Assembly (NCBI GenBank): GCA_965204415.1
Contig: CBDBEL010000001.1
Location: forward strand, 744,001-808,000
Length of the DNA stretch: 64,000 bases
Origin: Aldehydirespirator sp965204415
GTDB taxonomy: Bacteria; Actinomycetota; Acidimicrobiia; Acidimicrobiales; Aldehydirespiratoraceae
Reading direction: 5' to 3'
This document shows, piece after piece, positions 25,495 to 33,817 of the stretch. The notes below the pieces were generated by a model, which was not told the DNA's origin, made no database searches, and worked only from the letters and a program-made list of their open reading frames with translations. The translations under genes and the position numbers were made by a program. Numbering within the stretch: the stretch's first letter is position 1; every line of letters begins with the position of its first letter.

Positions 25495-26394
25495 CTATCG
25501 GGCCGCGGCGATCACCGAGCCTGCCACCAGCACGGCCGACAGCATGCCGCCCACCGCCACCGTCGCCCAGGCAGGGACGTTGCGGCGCTCGAGGGCCAGC
25601 ATCACCGCACCCATGACCGCACCGGCGACCAGTCCGCCGAAGTGGCCGCCGATCGAGACCCGCGGAATCAGCAGGGTGAAGACGATGTTGATCATCAGCA
25701 GCGGCGCCAGCGGCGAACGCCAGATGCTGCCGCCGACGGCCCGATGCGCCAGCACCGTGGCCGCCATCAGGCCGAACACGGCGCCGGAGGCGCCCACGGT
25801 CGGCGAGTCCGGCGACAGCAGCAGAACACCGAACGATCCACCGAGCATCGACACCACATAGAGCGACAGGAAGCGGGCCTTCCCGAAGCCCGGCTCGAGC
25901 ATGTGCCCGAGGATCCACAGGATGTACATGTTGAACGCCAGGTGGAAGATGCCGTCGTGCAGGAAGGCCGAGGTGACCAGCCGGTAGTACTCCCCGGTGT
26001 CCACTCCGATCAATGTGACGGCGCCGCCGTCGAAGAGCCGGGCCCGAGCGAACAGGCCCCCGTCGGCGAGCAGACCCTGGTCGAGACGGGTGATGCCCCG
26101 AGCCGAGCCGGTCAGGACGATCGAGTACAGGTAGGCCAGCAAGTTCAGGCCCAGCAGCACTCGAGTGACCAGCGGCCGGGACCCGCGAGACGACATCGCC
26201 GACCTCGTCGCCACCGGTCGAGTCCCGCGCGGTGACGAGCATTCCGGGCAGTGGAACCCGACCGACGCCTGGTGCATGCAGTTGGGGCAGATCGGGCGGT
26301 CGCAGCGCTGGCAGCTCACACCGGCGCGGCGGTCGGCGTGCCGGTAGCAACGGCGCTCGGGGGGCCGTTCCACCACCTCGGGGATCTCGCTCAC
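25495..26394 (-). CDS. rhomboid-family intramembrane serine protease with N-terminal zinc finger
   Basis: A 299-residue membrane protease. Residues 14-53 hold a B-box-like zinc finger (RRCYRHADRRAGVSCQRC ... CPNC ... FHCPEC). The rhomboid core has about six or seven membrane segments, the HLAFNMYILW segment near 151-160, catalytic Ser203 in GASGAVFG and His251 in GGHFGGL. Actinobacterial rhomboids often carry this zinc finger. Substrates are unknown. Confidence 0.93.
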   Translation of the reverse strand: MSEIPEVVERPPERRCYRHADRRAGVSCQRCDRPICPNCMHQASVGFHCPECSSPRGTRPVATRSAMSSRGSRPLVTRVLLGLNLLAYLYSIVLTGSARGITRLDQGLLADGGLFARARLFDGGAVTLIGVDTGEYYRLVTSAFLHDGIFHLAFNMYILWILGHMLEPGFGKARFLSLYVVSMLGGSFGVLLLSPDSPTVGASGAVFGLMAATVLAHRAVGGSIWRSPLAPLLMINIVFTLLIPRVSIGGHFGGLVAGAVMGAVMLALERRNVPAWATVAVGGMLSAVLVAGSVIAAAR

Positions 26395-26444
26395 GGCTCG
26401 GCACCGTAGCGGCGCAGACTGGCACGGCCACTAGCGTCGCCCTC

Positions 26445-28274
26445 GTGAACGCCCCTGCCCATCCGCAAGGCTCATCGCCCGCCGGTCCCGCGGATTCTGC
26501 AGGGTCACCAGTGGTGCCCATCGAGCACCATTCGCTGCTGTCGGATCAGCGCACGGCGGCCCTCGTGACGCCCGACGCCCGGGTGGTCTGGTTCTGCTGT
26601 CCCCGGATCGACTCGAACCCGCTGATGGCCGAGTTGCTCGGAGGGCCCGACGCTGGCTTCTTCGCGGTTCACCCCGCCGACCCCGCCGGTCGCCCGGCTC
26701 AGCGCTACATCGATGGCTCCATGGTGTTGGAGACGTCGTGGGACGGCATGAGCGTCACCGACTACCTCGACTGCTCCGAGGGGCTGCCGGCTGAGCCCGC
26801 CCGACGGAGCCGCCTGGTTCGAGTGCTGGCCGGCCGGGGACGCGCCGTTGTCGAGTTCGCTCCCCGTTCGGGCGCCGGGGCGACCCGATTGGAGCGCAAC
26901 GACCGCGGGATCGACGTGCGCGGCGGTGACCTCATGACGGGTCTGCGGGCACCAGGCCTGCAATGGCAGGTCGAACGGGACGGCCGCAACCACACCGGCC
27001 GGGCCGAGGTGGACCTGTCGGCGGGCCCGGTCGTGCTGGAGTTGCTCTGCGGGCCCGGCGCGGGCGACTACTCGACGCCGGAACCGCAGCGGCGCTCGGT
27101 CACCGTCGAACATTGGAGCGCGTGGGTGGACGGGCTGACCCTCCCGCGGCTGCACACGGATCTGGTGCGCCGCTGCGCCCTGGTGCTCAAGGCGCTGTGC
27201 CACCACCCGACGGGCGCGATCATCGCGGCCCCGACCACCAGCCTGCCCCAGGAGCTGGGAGGGTCCCGCAACTGGGACTACCGCTACTGCTGGATGCGGG
27301 ACGCGTCGATGGCGGCGAGCAGCCTGGTGCGCTTGGGCTCGGCGCAGGAGGCCATGGACCTTCTCGACTGGCTGCTGCGGCTCATCGGGGGCGGCGGCGC
27401 CGATCTGGATCATCTGGCCCCCATCTACACCGTCGACGGCGGCGCCCTCCCTCCCGAGCACTTCGACCCCGACCTGGCCGGCTACGGCGGCAGCCATCCG
27501 GTGCGGATCGGCAACGCGGCCGAGCAGCAGGCCCAGACCGACGTGTTCGGCCCGATCATGGAGCTGATCTGGCGGCTGGGCCGGGTGGGCGCCCCTCTCG
27601 ACGAGCCCCACTGGCAGCTCGTGGAGCAGTTGGTGGCCGCGGTGCGCCGGCGCTGGCGGGAGCCCGACCAGGGCATCTGGGAGATCAGGGCCGCCCCTCG
27701 CCACCACGTCCACTCCAAGGCCATGTGCTGGACGGCCGTCGATCGGGGGATCGCCGTGGCCAGGAGCGTGTTCGGCCACCGCGTGCCGGAATGGGAGCAG
27801 CTGCGCGACACGATCGCGGCGGAGATCCTCACCGAGGGCTGGAACCCCGAAGTGGGCTCGTTCACCGCCGCCTACGGCAGCACCGACCTGGACTCGGCCG
27901 TGCTGGCCGTCGGCCTGTCGGGTCTTGTCGGCCCCACCGATCCCCGGCTGGCCGCCACCGTCGAGGCCATCGAGACCCAGCTGAGGGTCGGCCCCACCGT
28001 CTACCGCTACCACCGCGACGACGGGCTGCCCGGCACACCCAGTGGCTTCAACCTGATGACGTCGTGGCTGGTCGACGCCAAGATCCTCATCGGCGACCTC
28101 GACGGTGCCCGGGCCCTGTTCGACGGCTACGCGGCCCTGGCCGGGCCCACCGGGCTCATGTCAGAGGAGCACGACCCCGTGTCGGGCCAGGCCCGGGGCA
28201 ACTTCCCGCAGGCCTACAGCCACCTCGGCTTGATCGAGAACGCCCTCAACCTCGCTGAGAACCGCGGTCGCTGA
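26445..28274 (+). CDS. GH15-family glycoside hydrolase (trehalase/glucoamylase-like)
   Basis: A cytosolic enzyme of about 609 residues expected to hydrolyse trehalose or alpha-glucans. The N-terminal beta-sandwich domain begins PIEHHSLLSDQRTAALVTPDARVVWFC. The (alpha/alpha)6 barrel holds TSLPQELGGSRNWDYRYCWMRDASM, the family hallmark, and GIWEIRAAPRHHVHSKAMCW with the general acid Glu. The mycobacterial trehalase has this architecture, so trehalase is the best guess. GTG at 26445 is my start; GTG codons at 26511 and 26514 are alternatives. A longer frame from 26232 would overlap the divergent rhomboid gene. Confidence 0.88.
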   Translation: MNAPAHPQGSSPAGPADSAGSPVVPIEHHSLLSDQRTAALVTPDARVVWFCCPRIDSNPLMAELLGGPDAGFFAVHPADPAGRPAQRYIDGSMVLETSWDGMSVTDYLDCSEGLPAEPARRSRLVRVLAGRGRAVVEFAPRSGAGATRLERNDRGIDVRGGDLMTGLRAPGLQWQVERDGRNHTGRAEVDLSAGPVVLELLCGPGAGDYSTPEPQRRSVTVEHWSAWVDGLTLPRLHTDLVRRCALVLKALCHHPTGAIIAAPTTSLPQELGGSRNWDYRYCWMRDASMAASSLVRLGSAQEAMDLLDWLLRLIGGGGADLDHLAPIYTVDGGALPPEHFDPDLAGYGGSHPVRIGNAAEQQAQTDVFGPIMELIWRLGRVGAPLDEPHWQLVEQLVAAVRRRWREPDQGIWEIRAAPRHHVHSKAMCWTAVDRGIAVARSVFGHRVPEWEQLRDTIAAEILTEGWNPEVGSFTAAYGSTDLDSAVLAVGLSGLVGPTDPRLAATVEAIETQLRVGPTVYRYHRDDGLPGTPSGFNLMTSWLVDAKILIGDLDGARALFDGYAALAGPTGLMSEEHDPVSGQARGNFPQAYSHLGLIENALNLAENRGR

Positions 28275-28294
28275 GCCGGCTCCACCGGTGTGCT

Positions 28295-28555
28295 TCAGAG
28301 CGAGACGAACGTCTCGCTCATGCCGAGCGCGTTGACCTCCACCACCTCGGTCACGCCCGGCACCCGGTCGCGCATGATCCGCTCGATGCCCGCCTTGAGG
28401 GTCTGGGTGGACGCCGGGCAGGTGACGCAGGCGCCGTGGAGCTCCACGGTGACGATCCCGGTGGCCTCGTCAACGTCGACGAGGTCGATGTCGCCCTCGT
28501 CGGCCTGGATGGCCGGCCGGATGATCTTGATGATCTTCTCCACTTCGGCCCGCAC
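28295..28555 (-). CDS. NifU C-terminal domain (Nfu-type) Fe-S scaffold/carrier
   Basis: A small protein that holds and delivers an Fe-S cluster. EVEKIIKIIRPAIQADEGDIDLVDVDEATGIVTVELHGAC is followed by the cluster motif CVTCPAST. Counted from GTG at 28555 (VRAEVEKII) it has 86 residues, the size of the free domain; an upstream GTG at 28606 would add a Cys-containing leader of 17 residues that looks non-native. It converges on the GH15 gene. Confidence 0.9.
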   Translation of the reverse strand: MRAEVEKIIKIIRPAIQADEGDIDLVDVDEATGIVTVELHGACVTCPASTQTLKAGIERIMRDRVPGVTEVVEVNALGMSETFVSL

Positions 28556-28663
28556 ACCCCCAGTCTCGCAGCACCCAGCCCCAACTCCGACCCGCTGTCC
28601 CGCCACCAGATCTCCCGAAGAAGGCCTGCAATGATGTTTAGATCAACACTGCTTGCTAATCTA

Positions 28664-28679
28664 TAGTACCAATGTGCTA
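28664..28679. promoter_or_regulatory. inverted repeat upstream of the DUF433 gene
   Basis: TAGTAC-CAAT-GTGCTA is a 6-base inverted repeat with one mismatch in an AT-rich stretch (28630-28685), 9 bases before the start of the antitoxin gene. It is a candidate operator for autoregulation. Confidence 0.4.
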
Positions 28680-28687
28680 CCTATTTG

Positions 28688-29404
28688 ATGTCGGACCGGG
28701 TCCGACCGGGTTCGGCGGATGATACGGAGACCAACCAGGTGCCGGAATCGACTTCACTGCTTCAGGAACCGCTGTATCGGATGGAGGAAGTGGACCGCCT
28801 GCTGGGAACCCCGAGAGGCACTGCTCGCGGCTGGATCGACGGCTCCCGTCGAGGGCGCCGTAGCCCCCTGATCCGGGCCGAGCGGACCGGATCAGACAGG
28901 GTGACGTGGGGCGAGTTCGTCGAGGCTCGCATGATCGCGGAGTACCAGGATCGCGGGAACGGTGTGTTCGGACTCAAGCCCGTGATCGTCGCCCTGCGTG
29001 AGGCCTTCCACGAGTCCTACCCCCTCGCCATCGCGCGCCCCTTCCTCGACGCCGAAGGCCGGACAGCCGTTCTGCGCGTTCAACGTGACGTCGACCTGGA
29101 TCCCGGCCTCTGTCTTGTGGTTCCCAACGGCCGAACCGTCGTTCTCTCGCCCGAGGTGTCACGATTCACGGACGTCGCCAGCTTCGGCAAGGACGGTGTC
29201 GTCGAACGGGTCGTACTCGAAGGGACCATCGTCGCCGACCCGGAGTACTCGTCGGGCCGGCCAACGATTGCGGGTCGGCGCCTCCGGGCCGACATAATCG
29301 CGGAAGCCGTGGCCGCAGGCGAGCGCCGGAGCGAAGTCGCAAGGATGTGGGACATTGCCCCCGCTGTCGTTGACGATGCCGTCCGCTTCTTGAGCGTTGC
29401 GTGA
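28688..29404 (+). CDS. DUF433-family antitoxin (VapB45-like)
   Basis: A 238-residue protein. The N-terminal part (PLYRMEEVDRLLGTPRGTARGWIDG) looks like a MerR-type or other helix-turn-helix. The C-terminal DUF433 domain reads IVADPEYSSGRPTIAGRRLRADIIAEAVAAGERRSEVARMWDI. This arrangement is known for antitoxins paired with PIN-like VapC45 toxins. The next frame, overlapping its stop, encodes the start of such a toxin but is cut off after about 26 residues. Start ATG 28688 (an in-frame TTG precedes it). Confidence 0.75.
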   Translation: MSDRVRPGSADDTETNQVPESTSLLQEPLYRMEEVDRLLGTPRGTARGWIDGSRRGRRSPLIRAERTGSDRVTWGEFVEARMIAEYQDRGNGVFGLKPVIVALREAFHESYPLAIARPFLDAEGRTAVLRVQRDVDLDPGLCLVVPNGRTVVLSPEVSRFTDVASFGKDGVVERVVLEGTIVADPEYSSGRPTIAGRRLRADIIAEAVAAGERRSEVARMWDIAPAVVDDAVRFLSVA

Positions 29405-29475
29405 GATCTGGGGAATCTTTGCAGACGAGAACCTCCTCCCCGTCGGCCGCGCCCTGGATGAGGTAGGAGCCGCTC
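29397..29475 (+). pseudogene. truncated PIN-like toxin (VapC45/DUF5615 type)
   Basis: Overlapping the antitoxin stop, the frame from TTG at 29397 reads GIFADENLLPVGRALDEVG, matching the first strand and helix of PIN-like toxins with their first acidic residues (ADEN). After about 29475 similarity ends and the sequence runs into the 3' end of the DUF222-HNH element. The toxin must be dead, leaving an orphan antitoxin. Confidence 0.6.
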
Positions 29476-29623
29476 TCTCTATCAATCTGCTGACCTGTGC
29501 GGAAGAATCCTGCCTTGTTCATACTGTCGGCCCGTGCCTGGCTCGGCCTGCTAGGCGAGGACGAACAGGCGGCTGGAGGTGGGAAGCTCCGAGATCAAGA
29601 GCGGAGCCGTCGGCCTCGGCCTG

Positions 29624-30971
29624 CTAGGCGAGGGCGAACAGGCGGCTGGGGCTGCTGGGGGCGGGTTGGGCGGGTTGGGCCGGTCGGTCATCGTCGGCGT
29701 GGTCGGTTCTGTCGTGGCGGGGTGGGTTGGGGTTGTGGGCGGGTTGGGGTTGTTGGGCGGTCCGGTGGCCGGGCGGGGCCGGGTCGCGGGCGCGGGCGGG
29801 GCCGTGGGTCGCTGGGTCTGGGGGGTGCATGGTGTGGGTGCCGTTGGTGGTGCGGATCCGCCATTTGTGGTGGTGGATCCGGTTGTGGCAGTCCCAGCAG
29901 ACGGGGACCATGTTGTCGAGGCGGGTGGATCCGCCCTCAGAGACGGGTTTGATGTGGTGTATCTGGCACAGCGCGGGGTGCGCAGCGCAGTGGAAGCAGC
30001 CGCCGTAGCGGGCAAAGAGGATCTGGCGTTGAGCTTTGGTGGCGGTGCGCACCGAGTGGGTCCGCCAGATGGGTTTGCCGTCGCGGTCATAGACGAGGCC
30101 GGTGAACCTGGCGTTGCAGGCGAGCTGCTCGAGGACCTCCGACGGCAGCCGCGCGCCGTCGGGTAGCTCCGCGACGAGCTCGCCGGTGGCGTCGTCGACG
30201 TGCGCGACCACGCAGATGTCCGCGAAGGGCGTTGCGCTGGCGGAGGCCTCGCCGGGGCTGGAGGTGAGGTTGTCGAGCGCGTCGGCCATGCACTGCTGGA
30301 ATGTGCGCCGCTGGCCGCCGACGCCGTTGGCGGCGTTGTTCTTGTCGCCGTCGTACATGCGGCGGGCATCGGTTTCGAGCCGGTTGTGGATGCGCTTGCC
30401 GGTGACGGCGTCGAACTCGCCGTAGAGGTGCACCATGCCGTCGTCGCCGTCCCACATTCGCAGGCGGCGCCTGGACCGCTGGCGGGCATAGTCGGCCGCC
30501 CCGCCGTCGCCCTGGCGGTCAGTCGCCCACCGGCGGGCCTCCTTGGCGAAGGGGCCGCATCGTCTCGGCCTTGGCCAGCAGCTCGCGGTCTGATGCGACG
30601 TCGGTGGCGCTGGTCTTGTCGACGGCCTCGGCCAGCCGCTTGGCGTTGGCCGTCGACACCCGGCCTCCAGCCACCGCGTCGCGCAGCCTTGGTGTGCCGC
30701 TTAGGGTCTCGGCTGTCTTGACCTGGCTGCGGGCCTCGTGTCGTGACAGGCCCGCGCGGGCCGCCAGCACCTCAGCGCCGCCGTCGCCGTGACGCTCCCG
30801 GCCCGCCACCGCGGCCGCGGCCGAGACCTGGAACGCCGCGTTCACGCCGTCGATGACCTTGGAGACCTCCAGACCCTCGAGCAGCTCCGAGCACGACGCC
30901 GCCCCCTGAGTGGCGCAGGCCAGCATCTCCTTCACCGCGGCCTCAGCCCGTCGGGCGGCTTCGATCAACAT
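29624..30971 (-). pseudogene. DUF222-HNH endonuclease (13E12-repeat type), frameshifted copy 1
   Basis: Starts at ATG 30971 (MLIEAARRAEAAVKEMLACA). The DUF222 part is intact to AETMRP, where five bases (GAGGC) present in the other copy are missing near 30555, shifting the frame. The downstream frame (30457 to 29624) continues MWDGDDGMVHLYGEFDAVTGKRIHNRL and ends with the HNH nuclease domain: CFHCAAHPALCQIHHIKPVSEGGSTRLDNMVPVCWDCHNRIHHHKW, then a Pro/His/Asn tail and SRLFALA. The plus-strand copy at 53675-55146 is intact at this spot but broken elsewhere. Part of the 3' end (about 40 bases) is repeated again at 29545-29580. Confidence 0.85.
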
Positions 30972-31007
30972 GCACAGAGTATGCCATAGCGGTGTGGCAT
31001 CTGTCAA
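30972..31007 (-). promoter_or_regulatory. sigma-A-type promoter of DUF222 copy 1, leaderless start
   Basis: On the minus strand TTGACA (31007-31002), an 18-base spacer and CATACT (30983-30978) precede the ATG so closely that the A of ATG falls at the expected +1. The sequence is shared with the second copy, and the shared block starts just upstream of TTGACA. Confidence 0.6.
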
Positions 31008-31078
31008 GCATTTACATGTCTTTTCTGACCCAAACCCGGAGGCTCGACGATTGTCTATTTGGGAGCAGCGATCTCCGG

Positions 31079-31531
31079 CTATGCGGCCATCTGGATGAGC
31101 CGGTCGCCGGTCTTTGTGTCGACGTAGGCGAAGCTCTGGGGCGGGCGGAAGCCCTTGGGCCTCGCTCGCAGGTCTTGGAGGGGAATCTGCCGGCTGAAGG
31201 CGCGCGGCTGGGTCAGCGTCAGAGCAGTGCCCACGTCGACGCCCTCGAAGTACTCATGGAACTCGTGTTCAAGCAGTCCGGACGCCGAGCCGTGCTCCTG
31301 TCACAGGGTCACAAGGTTTAGGGGCCGGACGCTGGTGATGATGCATGTACCGAGGAGCGCTCGCACCGGTGAGGCCGCATACAGGAGCGCCCGTGTCGGG
31401 ACCACGATCTTGGGCTCCGTACGCCGCAACTCGACGGTCTTGGCGCCTGCGAGGATGGCCTCCGCGAATCTCGGCTTGAGCGACAGGACGACCATCCGGT
31501 CCGGGTCGAGTCCCTGCATTTCAACCGTCAT
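31079..31531 (-). pseudogene. ASCH-domain protein with in-frame nonsense codon
   Basis: ATG at 31531 opens a frame reading MVVLSLKPRFAEAILAGAKTVELRR and ALLYAASPVRALLGTCII, the start of an ASCH (PUA-like, RNA-binding) domain. A TGA at 31303-31301 interrupts it after SVRPLNLVTL. The same frame continues QEHGSASGLLEHEFHEYF, FSRQIPLQDLRARPKGFRPPQSFAYV and stops at 31079, completing a 150-residue ASCH protein. A single TGG to TGA change (Trp to stop) explains the break. Just upstream, overlapping its ATG, lies a GNAT remnant. Confidence 0.75.
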
Positions 31532-31836
31532 TGCTTCGCATCCCTTCTTCGTAGAACCTACGGACCGCGTCCTCGTCGATTCGCGTGCGATCCCCCTTCC
31601 TCGTTCGTTCCGGTCTACACAGAGGTGCGTGAGAGAGATGTCGCCAGTCCTCACCCTCTTCCGAAGAGCGCATAGCCCTTGACCTGCCCGCCCTCTACGA
31701 ACGCGAGAACCCTGCCTTCGGCGGCTGCCTGCTTGATCGCCGCGAACGGCAAGTGGCCCAAGGTCTTGCTGTTGGCGTTGCCGAGCGCGACCACCTGCTC
31801 GTAGTGCGACGACTCAGGGCTGATGGCCTCGATCAT
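31521..31836 (-). pseudogene. GNAT acetyltransferase remnant
   Basis: From ATG 31836 (SD GGAGAGA) the frame reads MIEAISPESSHYEQVVALGNANSKTLG ... VLAFVEGGQVKGYALFGRG then stops. One base over, it continues RTGDISLTHLCVDRNERGRGIARE, the acetyl-CoA-binding motif A of GNAT enzymes. A further shift gives DEDAVRRFYEEGMRSNDG and a stop at 31521 overlapping the ASCH start. The region between motif A and the end is too short for a whole enzyme, so the gene has both shifts and a deletion. Confidence 0.65.
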
Positions 31837-31860
31837 TCTCAGTCTCTCCAATCAGAGGGT

Positions 31861-32234
31861 CAGGACTGCTTGGCCGTCGCTCTCGAGCGCGGCCTTGGCT
31901 CCGAGAGCGGGTCAATGCGGCTGGACGCGGCGATTACGCTATTGCGTCTACTGTCATATCCTCATGCACGCCCCAAGCGTCTCACTCCCCTATGACATCT
32001 GCTTCTCGGGGGTTCCACGATCCGGCGCGTCGCAGTGGTCCGAGCATCTTGGCGGTCCCCTGAGGCTGCGACACAATTGAGCGGCTAAAGGGCATGTATC
32101 GGGCATGAGTCCCGTCGCGGCTCCGCCTTCAATCTACGGAGTTCTTGCTGACTAGCTCGGAGACAGCGTCGAGATGTCGACGCGACCCGCTGTCCCTTCA
32201 ACTACAGCCCACTGGCGGCCTCGTAGGCTCCGGG
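31861..32234. other. gene-poor stretch
   Basis: About 370 bases with no supportable gene. Base composition is lower in GC than the surroundings (for example 31930-32000). I see no strong palindrome. It probably holds the promoters of the GNAT remnant and of the small membrane protein. Confidence 0.4.
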
Positions 32235-32381
32235 ATGGGATTGGCGGTGCTGGCGCATCAGGGGGGATGGGACGAGGCGCTGCTCGTGGCTGGGCCGGTG
32301 CTGCTGTTCGCCGGCATCGTGTGGCATGCGAAACGGCGGGCCGTCAGCCAATCGCAGACCGGCGCAGGCGACGATGAGTGA
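32235..32381 (+). CDS. very small single-pass membrane protein
   Basis: A 48-residue frame from ATG 32235: GLAVLAHQGGWDEALLVAGPVLLFAGIVWHAKRRAVSQ followed by an acidic end. One membrane helix (about 14-30) and a basic then acidic cytoplasmic tail. HQGGWDE before a helix recurs in small membrane proteins of related actinobacteria, from memory. A longer frame from 32145 is less likely. Function unknown. Confidence 0.5.
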   Translation: MGLAVLAHQGGWDEALLVAGPVLLFAGIVWHAKRRAVSQSQTGAGDDE

Positions 32382-32399
32382 GTTGAGGGGCGAGTCCGG

Positions 32400-33671
32400 C
32401 TACTCGGCCCGCACGTCGGCACCGAGCGACGCCAGATCGCCGGCCAGGTCCTCATAGCCGCGAGCCACGTGATGCGCCTCGCTCACCACCGTGGTGCCCT
32501 CGGCCCCCAGCCCGGCGATTGCGAGCGCCGCCCCGGCCCGTATGTCGTGGGCCCTCACCGGAGCCCCCGAGAGCTGCTCCACGCCGCGCACCACGGCATG
32601 GTGCGAGTCGGTGCGGATGTCGGCACCCATGCGGCGCAGCTCGTCCACGTAGCGGAACCGGCCGGGGAAGAGGTTCTCGGTGACGATCCCGACGCCCGAG
32701 GCGGTGGCCAGCATCGCCACCAGGAACGGCAGGTAGTCGGTGGCCACACCCGGGTAGGGCAGCGTGGAGCAGTCGACCGAGTCGAGTCGGCGGGGCGCGA
32801 TGGCCCGGATGCCGCCATCGTCGGGCGTGATCAGCATCCCCATCTCGATCAGCTTCTGGCAGAGCAGCTCCATGTGGTCGTGGCGAGCGCCGGCTACGAA
32901 CACCTCCCCCGACGCCACGCCGAGCGCGGCCAGATGAGTGGCGGCCACGATGCGGTCCGGGACCACCGAATGATCCGCGGGATGGAGGGGAGAGCCAGAC
33001 CCGCTGCCCTCCACGGTGAGCGTGGACGAGCCGACGCCCTCGATCCTGGCCCCCATCCGGCTGAGGAACTCGCAGAGGTCGGATATCTCGGGCTCGCGGG
33101 CCGCATTGTCGATCACGGTGGCGCCCTTGGCCGCCACTGCGGCCATCAGCAGGTTCTCGGTTGCGCCCACACTGGGGAACTCCAGCACCACCCGCCCGCC
33201 CAGCAGTTCGGTGGCCGTCGCCTCTACGTAGCCGTGCACGACCTCGACCGCCGCGCCCAGCTCCACCAGGCCCTGCACGTGCATGTCGATGGGCCGGGGA
33301 CCGAAGTCGTCGCCCCCGGGCAGGGCCACCTTGGCCTCGCCGCAGCGGGCCAGCATCGGCCCGAGGACCACGACCGACGCCCGGAACCTCTCGACGATGT
33401 CGTACGGCGCCACCGGGCTGATCTCGGCGGGCACGTCGATGTGGAGCAGCGACGGTTGCGCCGGGTCCCACTCGACCGTGCAGCCCACGGCTCTCAGCAG
33501 CTCCGCCATGAGGTCGACGTCGACGATTCGGGGAACGTTGTCGAGCCGGTAGGAGCCCTCGGCCAGCAGCGTGGCCGCCATGAGCTTGAGCACCGAGTTC
33601 TTGGCGCCGGCCACGGTCACCGTGCCCTCCAGCGGCCGGCCGGAGCGCACCACTATCCGCTCGATCGCCAC
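32400..33671 (-). CDS. murA: UDP-N-acetylglucosamine 1-carboxyvinyltransferase
   Basis: First committed step of peptidoglycan synthesis: adds enolpyruvate from PEP to UDP-GlcNAc. At 423 residues it has standard length. K24-N25 (AGAKNS) and the ALPGG loop are conserved. The residue that is Cys115 in E. coli is Asp121 here (PGG-D121-DFGPRPIDMH). The Cys is the target of fosfomycin, and a natural Asp at this site, as in mycobacteria, is known to give intrinsic resistance; the enzyme stays active. Only one murA is seen in the window. Confidence 0.96.
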   Translation of the reverse strand: MAIERIVVRSGRPLEGTVTVAGAKNSVLKLMAATLLAEGSYRLDNVPRIVDVDLMAELLRAVGCTVEWDPAQPSLLHIDVPAEISPVAPYDIVERFRASVVVLGPMLARCGEAKVALPGGDDFGPRPIDMHVQGLVELGAAVEVVHGYVEATATELLGGRVVLEFPSVGATENLLMAAVAAKGATVIDNAAREPEISDLCEFLSRMGARIEGVGSSTLTVEGSGSGSPLHPADHSVVPDRIVAATHLAALGVASGEVFVAGARHDHMELLCQKLIEMGMLITPDDGGIRAIAPRRLDSVDCSTLPYPGVATDYLPFLVAMLATASGVGIVTENLFPGRFRYVDELRRMGADIRTDSHHAVVRGVEQLSGAPVRAHDIRAGAALAIAGLGAEGTTVVSEAHHVARGYEDLAGDLASLGADVRAE

Positions 33672-33817
33672 CGCCCAAGCCTAGAGGCCGAGGGCCGGCC
33701 CGGATCGTCATACGTCTGCGGCCGGCGCCACCCCATCGTCCGTTCTGTGTGCGCTTTCTCATCGCATAGGCCAGCAGCCGCACACAGAACCCGGCAGGCA
33801 GCCTCGGGGGGCGAGCG

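Noticed and set aside
29551..30489. Ser/Thr/Pro-rich frame of 312 codons on the DUF222 copy
   Set aside because: Overlaps the HNH-encoding frame in another phase; the HNH frame has real motifs.
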